Source: Pseudophaeobacter profundi (GTDB lineage: Bacteria > Pseudomonadota > Alphaproteobacteria > Rhodobacterales > Rhodobacteraceae). From it: 64,000 nt of DNA. The stretch is taken from contig NZ_JARJEF010000004.1 of the NCBI RefSeq assembly GCF_029697505.1, positions 186,001 through 250,000 of the forward strand, read 5' to 3'. The position numbers and the translations under genes are program-made. The stretch's first letter is position 1. The number at the start of each line of letters is the position of its first letter. The notes beneath the pieces were generated by a model. It was not told the DNA's origin and searched no databases. It saw nothing but the letters and a program-made list of their open reading frames with translations. Shown in pieces: positions 8,359-16,715 of the stretch.

Positions 8359-9099
8359 TTATCCAATCGAGGCAAAGCCCGGCATCCAGCGGATCATCAG
8401 ATCGGCGATCCAGCGCACGCCTCCGGTGACGATCAGAATGGCGAACAGGATCAGCATGGCGCCCATGATCTTTTCGACCCAGTGAAAGGCCGCCCGGTGA
8501 CGCGCCACCCAGGCCAAAAACGGCTTGGCAAACAGCGCCGCCACCACAAAGGGGGCGGTCATCGCCGCACCGTAGACCAGCAGCAATGCGCCGCCGCGCC
8601 AGATATCGCCCAGACCCGAGGCCACCATCAGAATCGAGGCCAGCGCAGGCCCGACGCAGGGCGTCCAGCCAAAGCCAAACGCCAGCCCCATCAGATAGGC
8701 CCCCGCCAGGCTCGACGGGTCAGCTGTGCTTTCCACCCTGGCCTCGCGGTACAGCAGGGGAATGCGTATAACCCCAAGAAAGTGCAGGCCAAACACCACC
8801 AAAAGCGCCGCCGCCCCATAGGATAGGATTTCCATGTAGCGGCCAAACAGCTGCCCCAGCGCGGTGGCCCCCATGCCCATCAGCATAAACACAGATGTGA
8901 CCCCGGCCGCGAAACAAACCGCCGCCGACACCATGCGCCGCTGCGCCCCCGGTGCAATTTCGCCGTCGCTGCGCAGCTCTGCCATCGACAGCCCCCCCAG
9001 ATAGGACAGGTAAAACGGCACCATCGGCAGGATACAGGGGGTGAAAAAGCTGAGCAATCCGGCAAACGCCGCCCCCAGATACGAAATTTCCAGCATCAC
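8359..9099 (-). CDS. soxV: SoxV, CcdA/DsbD-type membrane electron transporter
   Basis: SoxV moves reducing equivalents from cytoplasmic thioredoxin across the membrane to SoxW. The 246-residue protein has six predicted hydrophobic segments and the two conserved CcdA cysteines in FFTPCILPMVPFYLSYL (near the N-terminus) and GWTPCVGPAL (middle). It is first in its minus-strand unit and divergent from soxS. Confidence 0.94.
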   Translation of the reverse strand: MMLEISYLGAAFAGLLSFFTPCILPMVPFYLSYLGGLSMAELRSDGEIAPGAQRRMVSAAVCFAAGVTSVFMLMGMGATALGQLFGRYMEILSYGAAALLVVFGLHFLGVIRIPLLYREARVESTADPSSLAGAYLMGLAFGFGWTPCVGPALASILMVASGLGDIWRGGALLLVYGAAMTAPFVVAALFAKPFLAWVARHRAAFHWVEKIMGAMLILFAILIVTGGVRWIADLMIRWMPGFASIG

Positions 9100-9149
9100 G
9101 GCTCTATGATCCTTCCTGTGCCCCGGTGTACCACCGCAAGGCTTGTACT

Positions 9150-9165
9150 ATTCACATATTCAAAT
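9150..9165. promoter_or_regulatory. Imperfect SoxR operator between soxV and soxS
   Basis: ATTC-N8-AAAT differs from the other three sites only at the first base of the right half. It lies in the 114-bp divergent gap between soxV and soxS, where an autoregulated soxSR promoter would be expected. Confidence 0.45.
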
Positions 9166-9213
9166 TACGTTGTATAAAGCCGCAAACGGCGGTTGCCGTC
9201 AACGGTAGAGGTA

Positions 9214-9693
9214 ATGATCATTTCACGTCTGTTCTTTGCTCCGCTCGTCCTGTTTCGGCGCGCCTTGTCGCTGGTACCTGCGCTGCTGACGGTGGCCATA
9301 ATCGGGCCCGTTATGGCAGCCCTGCCTGCTGCCGCTGCGGCCTCTGATAGGCCAGCGCAGACCGACACGCCAAGCCGACAGCTGGTTATGGTAGAACAGC
9401 GCGGATGTGAATGGTGCAAGCGCTGGAATGCAGAGATCGCGCCAATCTATCCCAAAACCCGCGAAGGGCGCTTTGCGCCGCTGCGCCGAGAGGATCTGCA
9501 TGCGCTGCCGGATGATCTTGTCCTGGCCCGGCGCGTCACTTTTACCCCCACCTTTTTGCTAATAGAAGATAGCCATGAACTGGCCCGCCTCGAAGGCTAT
9601 CCGGGGGAAGATTTTTTCTGGCCTCTCATCGCAGAGTTGATGCGCAGACATCTGGGCTTTACCCCAGAGGCAGAAGCCGCCGCCAAGAGTTAG
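9214..9693 (+). CDS. soxS: SoxS, periplasmic thioredoxin-fold protein
   Basis: A 159-residue exported protein with a hydrophobic N-terminal segment and a redox motif CEWC (Cys65, Cys68) in the context VEQRGCEWCKRWN, followed by the cis-Pro block FTPTFLL. SoxS proteins of this type act in redox activation of the Sox system. The ATG at 9214 was preferred to an in-frame TTG 21 bp upstream because it opens directly at the signal segment, although GAGG lies unusually close to it. It is first in soxS-soxR-soxT. Confidence 0.9.
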   Translation: MIISRLFFAPLVLFRRALSLVPALLTVAIIGPVMAALPAAAAASDRPAQTDTPSRQLVMVEQRGCEWCKRWNAEIAPIYPKTREGRFAPLRREDLHALPDDLVLARRVTFTPTFLLIEDSHELARLEGYPGEDFFWPLIAELMRRHLGFTPEAEAAAKS

Positions 9694-9772
9694 GACAGGT
9701 CGAAACCAACCCGTGCAAAACCAAATTGGGAGTTGCGGCGCCCGCTGCGCCGCCACCACAGGAGACAGGACA

Positions 9773-10114
9773 ATGGAACTACCGCAATTCTCGGCTGATA
9801 TGGCACCGGAAGAGCTGGACAATATGGTCGATAACGCCACCCAGGCCTCGAATTTCCTGAAGGCCATCAGCCATGAGGGCCGGTTGATGATCCTGTGCCA
9901 TCTGGTCACCGGCGAAAAATCCGTGACCGAACTGGAAGAGCTGCTGGCCGCCCGCCAGGCTGCCGTGTCGCAACAGCTGTCACGGCTGCGCCTCGAAGGT
10001 TTGGTGGTGCCCCGCCGCGAGGGCAAAGCGATCTACTACCGGCTGGCAGATGACCGCCCACGCCGCATTCTCGAAGTGGTCTATGAAATGTTCTGCACCG
10101 ACGGCAAGGGCTGA
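9773..10114 (+). CDS. soxR: SoxR, ArsR-family thiol-sensing repressor
   Basis: A 113-residue winged-helix repressor with recognition helix AAVSQQLSRLRLEGLV. Cys42 (MILCHL) and Cys108 (EMFCTD) match the cysteine pair that forms a tetrasulfide link in the BigR/SqrR relatives, so the inducer is probably a persulfide made during thiosulfate or sulfide oxidation. The ATG at 9773 follows AGGAGA at good spacing. The likely targets are the ATTC-N8-GAAT palindromes in the cluster. Confidence 0.93.
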   Translation: MELPQFSADMAPEELDNMVDNATQASNFLKAISHEGRLMILCHLVTGEKSVTELEELLAARQAAVSQQLSRLRLEGLVVPRREGKAIYYRLADDRPRRILEVVYEMFCTDGKG

Positions 10115-10233
10115 CCACAGAGAGACAACCGCAGGCCTATTGGGGCGAATCATCTGGCCCCGCCCAGGGGAAATACCAGCGCAGACCGCGCCCTCGGGCG
10201 ACCACTTGAGCAACCACACGGGAGAGAGCACCA

Positions 10234-11292
10234 ATGTTTGATCTGTTCAGCGATCACCAGCTGGTTGCAGCTGTGGGCCTGTTTGGCGGCATATTGCTGG
10301 GGCTGGCCGCGCGACTGGGACGGTTTTGCACCCTGGGTGCAATCGAAGACCTGCTCTATGGTGGTTCCTCCCTGCGGATGCGCATGTGGGGGCTGGCCAT
10401 TGGCACCGCCATCATTGGCAGCTTTACTTTGATCGGGCTCGGCCTGCTTGACGAAGCGCAGTCTTTTTACCTCTCGATCCGCTGGATGCCGCTCGCCTCT
10501 ATCACGGGGGGGCTGATGTTTGGCTATGGCATGGCGCTTAGCGGTAACTGTGGCTACGGTGCCATCGCCCGGCTGGGAGGCGGCGATCTGCGCAGTTTTG
10601 TCATTGTTCTGGTCATGGGCGTGGCCACCTATGTTGTGCTGGCCGGGCCTCTGGCGCCGCTGCGCAATGCCCTGTTTCACCAACAAGACGTGACCCAGGA
10701 ACTGCCCCCAGGCCTCGCCCACCATCTGGCTGGGATTACCCGGCTTCCTCTGGCGGGCATTGGGATTGGCATCGGCGCGCTGGTAGTCATTGCCAGCCTC
10801 TGTCAGGCCGAGTTCCGCCAGGATCGCACCAGCCTGTTCTGGTCCATTGTTGTGGGGCTTGCGGTGGTCTCGGGCTGGGCGGGCACCGCCTATGTCAACC
10901 GGATGGGCTTTGCCGCGCTGCCGGTGGTGTCTCATTCCTTTTCTGCCCCCCTTGGCGAAACCATCCTGTGGAGCATGACCGGCAGTCTGCGCCCCCTTTC
11001 CTTTGCGGTAGGATCCATCGCCGGGGTCTGGGTTGGCGCCTTTATCGGCTCACTGATCAAGGGGCATTTCCGCTGGGAAGCCTGCGAGGATCCGCGAGAG
11101 CTGCGCCGCCAGATCCTTGGCGCCGCCATCATGGGGGCCGGAGCCGTCATCGCCATGGGCTGCACCGTCGGCCAGGGGCTTAGCGCGTTTTCCCTGTTGT
11201 CGCTGTCGGCACCCGTGACATTCTTGGCGATCTTTGCCGGGGCCGGGCTGGGGCTGCGCCAGTTGATCACCGGTTTTCGCATTGCGCCCTAG
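10234..11292 (+). CDS. soxT: SoxT, YeeE/YedE-family sulfur-compound transporter
   Basis: A 352-residue polytopic membrane protein of the YeeE/YedE family, whose members include the thiosulfate transporter TsuA. Conserved cysteines lie in GRFCTLGAIED (Cys32), SGNCGYGAI and GCTVGQGLSAFS, the positions that line the conduction path in this family. The order soxS-soxR-soxT matches the soxSRT set described in other Sox-positive alphaproteobacteria, so uptake of thiosulfate or a sulfur species, or sulfur signalling to SoxR, is likely. The start follows GGGAGAGAG. Confidence 0.85.
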   Translation: MFDLFSDHQLVAAVGLFGGILLGLAARLGRFCTLGAIEDLLYGGSSLRMRMWGLAIGTAIIGSFTLIGLGLLDEAQSFYLSIRWMPLASITGGLMFGYGMALSGNCGYGAIARLGGGDLRSFVIVLVMGVATYVVLAGPLAPLRNALFHQQDVTQELPPGLAHHLAGITRLPLAGIGIGIGALVVIASLCQAEFRQDRTSLFWSIVVGLAVVSGWAGTAYVNRMGFAALPVVSHSFSAPLGETILWSMTGSLRPLSFAVGSIAGVWVGAFIGSLIKGHFRWEACEDPRELRRQILGAAIMGAGAVIAMGCTVGQGLSAFSLLSLSAPVTFLAIFAGAGLGLRQLITGFRIAP

Positions 11293-11343
11293 CCGCAGGT
11301 GCTGTTGACTTTGCCGCAGCAAACCAGAAAGGCGCGACAGCAG

Positions 11344-13425
11344 ATGACAGGCCCAGACCCCACCGGCAACAAGGCCGAAGCCTTTGAGGCCGAGGATGAC
11401 CTGCCGCGCAACCCCAATCTGACGCAAACCCTGGGGCACGTGATTGCCGCCCGACATGCGCAAGCAGCCTCACAGCCCACCCGCCGTGGGCTGCTGCAGG
11501 GGCTGCTGGGGGTGTCGGTCATTCAAGGCCTGCTCGGCAGCTCTGCCTTGGCGCAGACAGCGGCAATCCGGCCCGCCGCCGCGCGACAGCCCTCCCGCTT
11601 TGCCTTTGACGAACTGCCCTGGGGCAATGACGCGCATCACCATGTGCCCGCAGGCTATCGGGCCGATATCCTGCTGCGGTGGGGCGATCCGATCACCGCT
11701 GGTGCGCCAGACTTTGACGTCACCAACCAGAGCGCCAAAGCGCAGCTGCAACAGTTTGGCTATAACAATGACTACATCGGCTTTACCCCGCTGAATGCCG
11801 AGGCCAGCCGCGGCCTGCTCTGCGTCAATCACGAATACACCAACGAAGAGATGATGTTTCCCGGCCTGGGCCGCCAGGATCGGGCCGGGTTTTCCGGCAT
11901 GACCCGCGATCTGGTCGAAATCGAGATGGCCGCCCATGGAGGCACGGTGGTCGAAATTTCCCGGCGCCACGATGGCTCAGGCGGCTGGCAGGTGCAGCGC
12001 GACAGTCCGCTGAACCGCCGCATCACCCCTCTGGATACCGCGATGACCCTGGATGGCCCGGCCGTCGGCCATCCCCGCCTGCAAACCCCCGAAGACCCAA
12101 GTGGCAGATCGGTGATTGGCACCCTGAACAATTGCGCCGGGGGGATGACCCCCTGGGGCACATGGTTGATGGCAGAAGAGAACTTTCACGGCTATTTCTG
12201 CAGCGACCGACGGGATGCAACCGGCGCGCCCGATCTGTCCGACCAGCCCGAGGCGCGACAGATGGCACGCTACGGTATTCCTGGCGGCTGGTATGCCTGG
12301 GGTCAGTATTTCGACCGCTTCAACATCGACAAATCCCCCAATGAAGCCAACCGCTTTGGCTGGGTGGTCGAGGTCGACCCGCGCGATCCACTGTCCACCC
12401 CGGTCAAACACACCGCTCTGGGCCGGTTCAGCCATGAAGGCGCAGAAACCTGCCTGTCCGCAGAGGGCCATCTGGTGATCTACATGGGCGATGATGCCCG
12501 GTTTGAATATCTGTATAAATATGTCTCGCACGATACCCTGTCCGACCCGATATCGCAGGATCCCGCCGCCCATCGCCACCTGTTGCAAGATGGCACGCTA
12601 TATGTCGCTCGATTTGACGCCGATGCCAGCCTGACCTGGTTACCGCTGACCCATGGAACCGGGCCGCTGACGGCGCAGAACGGTTTTGCCAGCCAGGCAG
12701 ATGTGCTGATCGACGCCCGTCTGGCGGCGGATGCGCTGGGGGCAACGCCGATGGATCGCCCCGAAGATGCCCAGCCCCGTGGCGACGGGGTGGCCTATGT
12801 GATGTTGACCAACAACAGCCGCCGCAACGCCGATCAGGTCGATGCGGCAAACCCAAGAGCCAAGTCCCGCTTTGGCCATATTATCGAGATCACGGAACAG
12901 GCCGGTGATCACGCCGCCACGCGTGGCACCTGGGAGATCCTGGTGCAATGTGGCGACCCAAAGATTGCCGAAGTTGGCGCCCTCTGGCACCCTACAATAA
13001 GCGACAGTGGCTGGTTTGCCGCGCCTGACAATTGCACCTTTGACGCCGAAGGACGGCTCTGGGTGGCCACAGATCAGGGTGGACGCTGGTCCAAAACGGG
13101 TAAATCAGACGGGCTTTATGCATTGGAAACCGAAGGCGATAGGCGCGGAGAGGCGCGACTGTTCTTTCGCTGCCCGGTGGGGGCGGAACTCTGCGGTCCC
13201 TGTTTTACCCCAGGTGGCGACAGCCTGTTTCTGGCGGTGCAGCACCCCGGCACCGATGGCACCAAGGCATTGAAAGGGTTTGAGCGGGCCTCTACCTTTG
13301 ACGACCCAGCCACCCGCTGGCCCGACTTTGATCCGCAGATGCCGCCGCGCCCTTCGGTGGTCGTCATCACCAAACTCGGCGGCGGCAAGATCGCCAGTTC
13401 GCCAGACGCAGCCACCACACAATGA
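11344..13425 (+). CDS. PhoX-like alkaline phosphatase, Tat-exported
   Basis: A 693-residue protein of the DUF839/PhoX family: calcium- and iron-dependent extracytoplasmic phosphatases common in marine bacteria. About 45 residues of hydrophilic leader precede a Tat motif (TRRGLLQGLLG from residue 46), a layout typical of PhoX. Recognisable blocks are GYNNDYIGFTPL, LLCVNHEYTNEEMMFPG, GTLNNCAGGMTPWGTWLMAEENF and PDNCTFDAEGRLWVATDQGG. The ATG at 11344 is chosen over a GTG 45 bp upstream. No PHO box was seen, so phosphate control is not shown here. The substrate could be phosphomonoesters generally. Confidence 0.88.
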   Translation: MTGPDPTGNKAEAFEAEDDLPRNPNLTQTLGHVIAARHAQAASQPTRRGLLQGLLGVSVIQGLLGSSALAQTAAIRPAAARQPSRFAFDELPWGNDAHHHVPAGYRADILLRWGDPITAGAPDFDVTNQSAKAQLQQFGYNNDYIGFTPLNAEASRGLLCVNHEYTNEEMMFPGLGRQDRAGFSGMTRDLVEIEMAAHGGTVVEISRRHDGSGGWQVQRDSPLNRRITPLDTAMTLDGPAVGHPRLQTPEDPSGRSVIGTLNNCAGGMTPWGTWLMAEENFHGYFCSDRRDATGAPDLSDQPEARQMARYGIPGGWYAWGQYFDRFNIDKSPNEANRFGWVVEVDPRDPLSTPVKHTALGRFSHEGAETCLSAEGHLVIYMGDDARFEYLYKYVSHDTLSDPISQDPAAHRHLLQDGTLYVARFDADASLTWLPLTHGTGPLTAQNGFASQADVLIDARLAADALGATPMDRPEDAQPRGDGVAYVMLTNNSRRNADQVDAANPRAKSRFGHIIEITEQAGDHAATRGTWEILVQCGDPKIAEVGALWHPTISDSGWFAAPDNCTFDAEGRLWVATDQGGRWSKTGKSDGLYALETEGDRRGEARLFFRCPVGAELCGPCFTPGGDSLFLAVQHPGTDGTKALKGFERASTFDDPATRWPDFDPQMPPRPSVVVITKLGGGKIASSPDAATTQ

Positions 13426-13434
13426 CCACGGAGC

Positions 13435-13510
13435 TGTCACGCGCGGCTGTCGCAGGATTTGTCACGCGCCTGTCACACGGTCTGTCACACGGTCTGTCAC
13501 AGGCGCGTGA
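13435..13510. repeat. Five-fold TGTCAC array with inverted and tandem repeats
   Basis: TGTCAC occurs at 13435, 13460, 13471, 13483 and 13495, so the last four are 11-12 bp apart (one helical turn). Part of this is a 12-bp tandem unit (TCTGTCACACGG). The array is enclosed by a perfect 12-bp inverted repeat (TCACGCGCCTGT at 13462-13473, complement at 13499-13510). It fills the gap between the phoX-like gene and the ThDP enzyme gene and may be a multi-site operator or a hairpin. Confidence 0.7.
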
Positions 13511-13587
13511 AGGGGCTTGCACCGGGCCGCACATCCGGCAATCTCTGGCCAACAAGATCTGACCATCAGCAACAGTGGGATACCAAG

Positions 13588-15207
13588 ATGACAGAAACCC
13601 TTCGCGCCGCCGATGTTCTGGCACGGCGTCTTTATGCGGCGGGCTGCCGTCATGCCTTTGGAATGCCCGGTGGCGAAGTGCTGACGCTGGTGGACGCGCT
13701 GGTAAAGGCTGGTATCCAGTTTCATCTGGCAAAACATGAAAATGCCGCCGGCTTTATCGGCGAGGGCCTGCATCATGCAGATGGCGCCCCGGTCATTCTG
13801 GTGGCGACACTGGGACCCGGCGCGCTGAATGGGGTCAATGTGGTCGCCAATGCGCATCAGGACCGGGTGCCGATGCTGGTGCTGACCGGCTGTGTCGATG
13901 CCAGCGAGGCGCAGAGCTATACCCATCAGGTGCTGGATCATCCTGCGGTCTTTGCCCCCATCACCAAGGCAAGCTTCCGGCTGGAGGCAGAGGTCGCAGA
14001 TATCATTGCCGACAAGGCCGTCTCGCTCGCCTGTGCGCCACGCAATGGGCCGGTGCATATTGATGTGCCAATCTCGGTCGCGGATCAGCCCGCACGGGAT
14101 CGCGGGGTGCGTCAAGCCCCCCCTGCCCCGACCCAGCCCGCGCCCGCCGCCCTGTCCCAGGCCCGCAGCTGGCTGGCGCAGGCGCAGCGCCCGGTGGCGA
14201 TCATTGGTCTGGATGCCCTGCAGGAAAACGCCGGTCCCGAAATCCGCGCCTTTCTAGAGCACCACCAGATCCCCTTTGTCACCAGCTACAAGGCCAAAGG
14301 CATCCTGCCCGAGACCCATGCCCTGTGCCTGGGCGCCGCAGGGCTGTCGCCCTTGGCCGATACCCACCTGTTGCCGCTGATCCAGCGCGCGGATCTGATC
14401 CTGGGGCTGGGCTATGACCCGATTGAAATGCGCCCCGGCTGGCGCAATATCTGGGACCCCGCCGCCCAGCGCGTGATCGACATCACCCCGGAAGCCAACA
14501 GTCACTACATGCACCAGGCCAGCCTGGCATTTGTTGCCGCTTTGAAACCCACACTGGCGGCCCTGACGCAGGACAGCACGCCAACCTCTGGCATCACATG
14601 GCCCTGCGCCAGCCCGACAGAAGTCAAAACTGCCCTGGCAGAGGCCTTTCCCAGCCACGACGACTGGGGCCCTGCCGCAGTGATCGCGCAATGCCGCGAC
14701 AGCCTGCCTGAAAATACGCTTGCCACTGCCGATAGCGGGGCGCATCGCATCCTGCTTAGCCAGATGTGGCAGTGCAACGCCCCACGCGCGCTGATCCAGT
14801 CTTCCGGGCTGTGCACCATGGGCTGTGCCGTGCCCATGGCGATTGGCCGTAAACTGGCTGACCCCGACCGCCCGGTTGTCAGCTTTTCGGGGGATGCCGG
14901 GTTTCTGATGGTGGCCGGGGATCTGGCCACCGCCACCGAACTGGGGCTTGCGCCGATCTTTGTCGTCTTTGCCGATGCCAGCCTGGCACTGATCGACCTC
15001 AAACAACGCCAACGCCAGCTTCCCAATGCCGGGGTTGATCTGGCCAGGCACGATTTTGCAGCCATTGGCCGCGCCTTTGGCGGCAACGGAGTAACGGTGC
15101 GTAATCGCGATGCATTGGACAAAGCGCTACAACAGGCCTTGGCCTCGGACCGCTTCACTGTCATTTCTGCCGAAATCGAACCCGGAGGATATGATGGACG
15201 CATCTAA
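13588..15207 (+). CDS. Thiamine diphosphate-dependent enzyme, acetolactate-synthase-like
   Basis: A 539-residue member of the large ThDP family (acetolactate synthase, oxalyl-CoA decarboxylase, 2-hydroxyacyl-CoA lyase, sulfoacetaldehyde acetyltransferase). The catalytic glutamate is Glu51 in FHLAKHENAAGFIGEG. The cofactor motif reads GDAG (Asp436) and ends in VVFADASLALI, where the usual Asn pair is Ala-Asp. The start at 13588 follows GGGA; the frame upstream runs through the TGTCAC array and is not protein-like. The stop overlaps the start of a CoA-transferase by 14 bp, so the two products probably act together on an acyl or acyl-CoA substrate. Acetolactate synthase proper is unlikely because no small subunit is present. 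Confidence 0.8.
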   Translation: MTETLRAADVLARRLYAAGCRHAFGMPGGEVLTLVDALVKAGIQFHLAKHENAAGFIGEGLHHADGAPVILVATLGPGALNGVNVVANAHQDRVPMLVLTGCVDASEAQSYTHQVLDHPAVFAPITKASFRLEAEVADIIADKAVSLACAPRNGPVHIDVPISVADQPARDRGVRQAPPAPTQPAPAALSQARSWLAQAQRPVAIIGLDALQENAGPEIRAFLEHHQIPFVTSYKAKGILPETHALCLGAAGLSPLADTHLLPLIQRADLILGLGYDPIEMRPGWRNIWDPAAQRVIDITPEANSHYMHQASLAFVAALKPTLAALTQDSTPTSGITWPCASPTEVKTALAEAFPSHDDWGPAAVIAQCRDSLPENTLATADSGAHRILLSQMWQCNAPRALIQSSGLCTMGCAVPMAIGRKLADPDRPVVSFSGDAGFLMVAGDLATATELGLAPIFVVFADASLALIDLKQRQRQLPNAGVDLARHDFAAIGRAFGGNGVTVRNRDALDKALQQALASDRFTVISAEIEPGGYDGRI

Positions 15208-16417
15208 CCCACAGCCAGACGCACCCCGCAGCCCGCTCAGCCATGGCGCCCTCAAAGGCGTAAAAGTGCTGGATCTGTCGCGCATTCTGGCCGGCCCTAC
15301 CTGCACCCAGTTGCTTGGCGATCTTGGCGCCACTGTAATCAAGGTCGAGAACCCCAAGACCGGCGGTGATGACACCCGCCAGTGGGGCCCGCCCTATGTG
15401 ATCGATGCGGCTGGCGAACAGTCTGATCTGTCAGCCTATTTCATGGCCGCCAACCGCAACAAGCGCTCTGTCGCAGTAGATATCACCACGGCAGAGGGCC
15501 AGGCGGTGATCCACCGGCTTGCAGCGCAAGCAGATATCCTGGTCGAAAACTTCAAACCCGGCGGGCTGGCCAAGTATGGACTGGATTATGCCAGCATCAC
15601 CAAAGACCTGCCGGGGCTGATCTATTGCTCTATCTCAGGCTATGGCCAGACCGGCCCCAACAGCCACAAACCCGGCTATGACCTGATGGCGCAGGGCTAT
15701 GGTGGCCTGATGTCCCTGACCGGCGATCCCGACGGCCAGCCGGTGAAAGCAGGCGTTGGCATCGCCGATGTAATGTGCGGCATGTATGCGACCATTGGTA
15801 TTCTGGCCGCATTGCATCACCGCGACACCACCGGCGAAGGCCAGCAGATCGACCTCGCGCTGGTTGATGCGCAGATCGCCTGGCTGATCAACGAGGGCGT
15901 TGGCTATCTCAATACCGGCAGCCTGCCGCAGCGGCGTGGCAACGAACACCCCAGTATCGTCCCCTACGGGCTTTATGAAACATCGGATGCGCATGTGATC
16001 CTGGCGGTGGGCAATGACAGCCAGTTTCGCCGCTTTATGGAATTCCTCGGCCTGGAAGGTCTGGCAGAGGATCCCCGCTTTGCCACCAACCCTGCCAGGC
16101 TGCAGCACCGCGGCGCACTGAATGATATTCTGATCCCGGCGCTCAAGCGGTTTTCCATGGATGCGGTCATCGCCGGCATGGAGGCCCGCAAGGTGCCCGC
16201 AGGCCCGGTACAGACCCTGGATCGTGTCTTTGCTTCAGATCAGGTGGCGGCCCGCGATATGGCGATTGAAATGCAATCGGGGGCCGGGCCGGTACAGCTG
16301 CTGGGCAATCCGCTGAATTTCTCGCGCACTCCGGTAACCTATCGCCATGCACCGCCCCAGTGTGGCGAAGCCAGCGCCGACCTGCTTGACGCGCCAGATC
16401 CCTTTGCCAAGGCCTGA
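15194..16417 (+). CDS. CaiB/BaiF family (class III) CoA-transferase
   Basis: A 407-residue family III CoA-transferase with the family opening GVKVLDLSRILAGPTCTQLLGDLGATVIKVE and the block GEGQQIDLALVDAQ, near the catalytic aspartate. The family moves CoA between acyl-CoA donors and free acids via a mixed anhydride. Two adjacent ATGs follow GGAGG; the second (15194) has better spacing. Overlap with the ThDP enzyme suggests a two-step pathway: CoA activation plus C-C cleavage or condensation. Confidence 0.88.
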   Translation: MDASNPQPDAPRSPLSHGALKGVKVLDLSRILAGPTCTQLLGDLGATVIKVENPKTGGDDTRQWGPPYVIDAAGEQSDLSAYFMAANRNKRSVAVDITTAEGQAVIHRLAAQADILVENFKPGGLAKYGLDYASITKDLPGLIYCSISGYGQTGPNSHKPGYDLMAQGYGGLMSLTGDPDGQPVKAGVGIADVMCGMYATIGILAALHHRDTTGEGQQIDLALVDAQIAWLINEGVGYLNTGSLPQRRGNEHPSIVPYGLYETSDAHVILAVGNDSQFRRFMEFLGLEGLAEDPRFATNPARLQHRGALNDILIPALKRFSMDAVIAGMEARKVPAGPVQTLDRVFASDQVAARDMAIEMQSGAGPVQLLGNPLNFSRTPVTYRHAPPQCGEASADLLDAPDPFAKA

Positions 16418-16494
16418 GAACACGCCCCCGTCCCTGCCGCCCCTGTGCAGGTCCTGACAGCGGTTGGACAGGCAGCAAAATGTTACAAAAGCCC

Positions 16495-16525
16495 GCAAGC
16501 CTCCGCCTTACCAGCGGGGGCTTGC
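16495..16525 (+). terminator. GC-rich hairpin after the CoA-transferase gene
   Basis: GCAAGCCTCCGC (16495-16506) pairs with GCGGGGGCTTGC (16514-16525) with one wobble pair. The following TCATCTT is a poor T-tract. The rest of 16418-16715 shows no gene; it should hold the promoter of the next gene. Confidence 0.45.
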
Positions 16526-16715
16526 TCATCTTGAAGCGATCTAGCGTCAAACGGCCTGAAAAACCGCCTATTCTTGCGGGAGAATTCCACCATAGGCCAA
16601 GATTTGCACACGCTTAATCACCAAAGCGAGAGCAGCGTCGCTTGGACCTGTCTGCTGGTTTAACCTCTGCATACCCCAGTGCGGTTTGCGCACCCCGGCA
16701 GAGAATGGACCCCCA

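Noticed and set aside
13459-13587. N-terminal extension of the ThDP enzyme
   Set aside because: It would translate the TGTCAC array into a repeat peptide; the ThDP fold begins at 13588.
16481-16525. Reading the 16495-16525 hairpin as a minus-strand terminator because of a TTTT on that side
   Set aside because: No minus-strand gene ends there.
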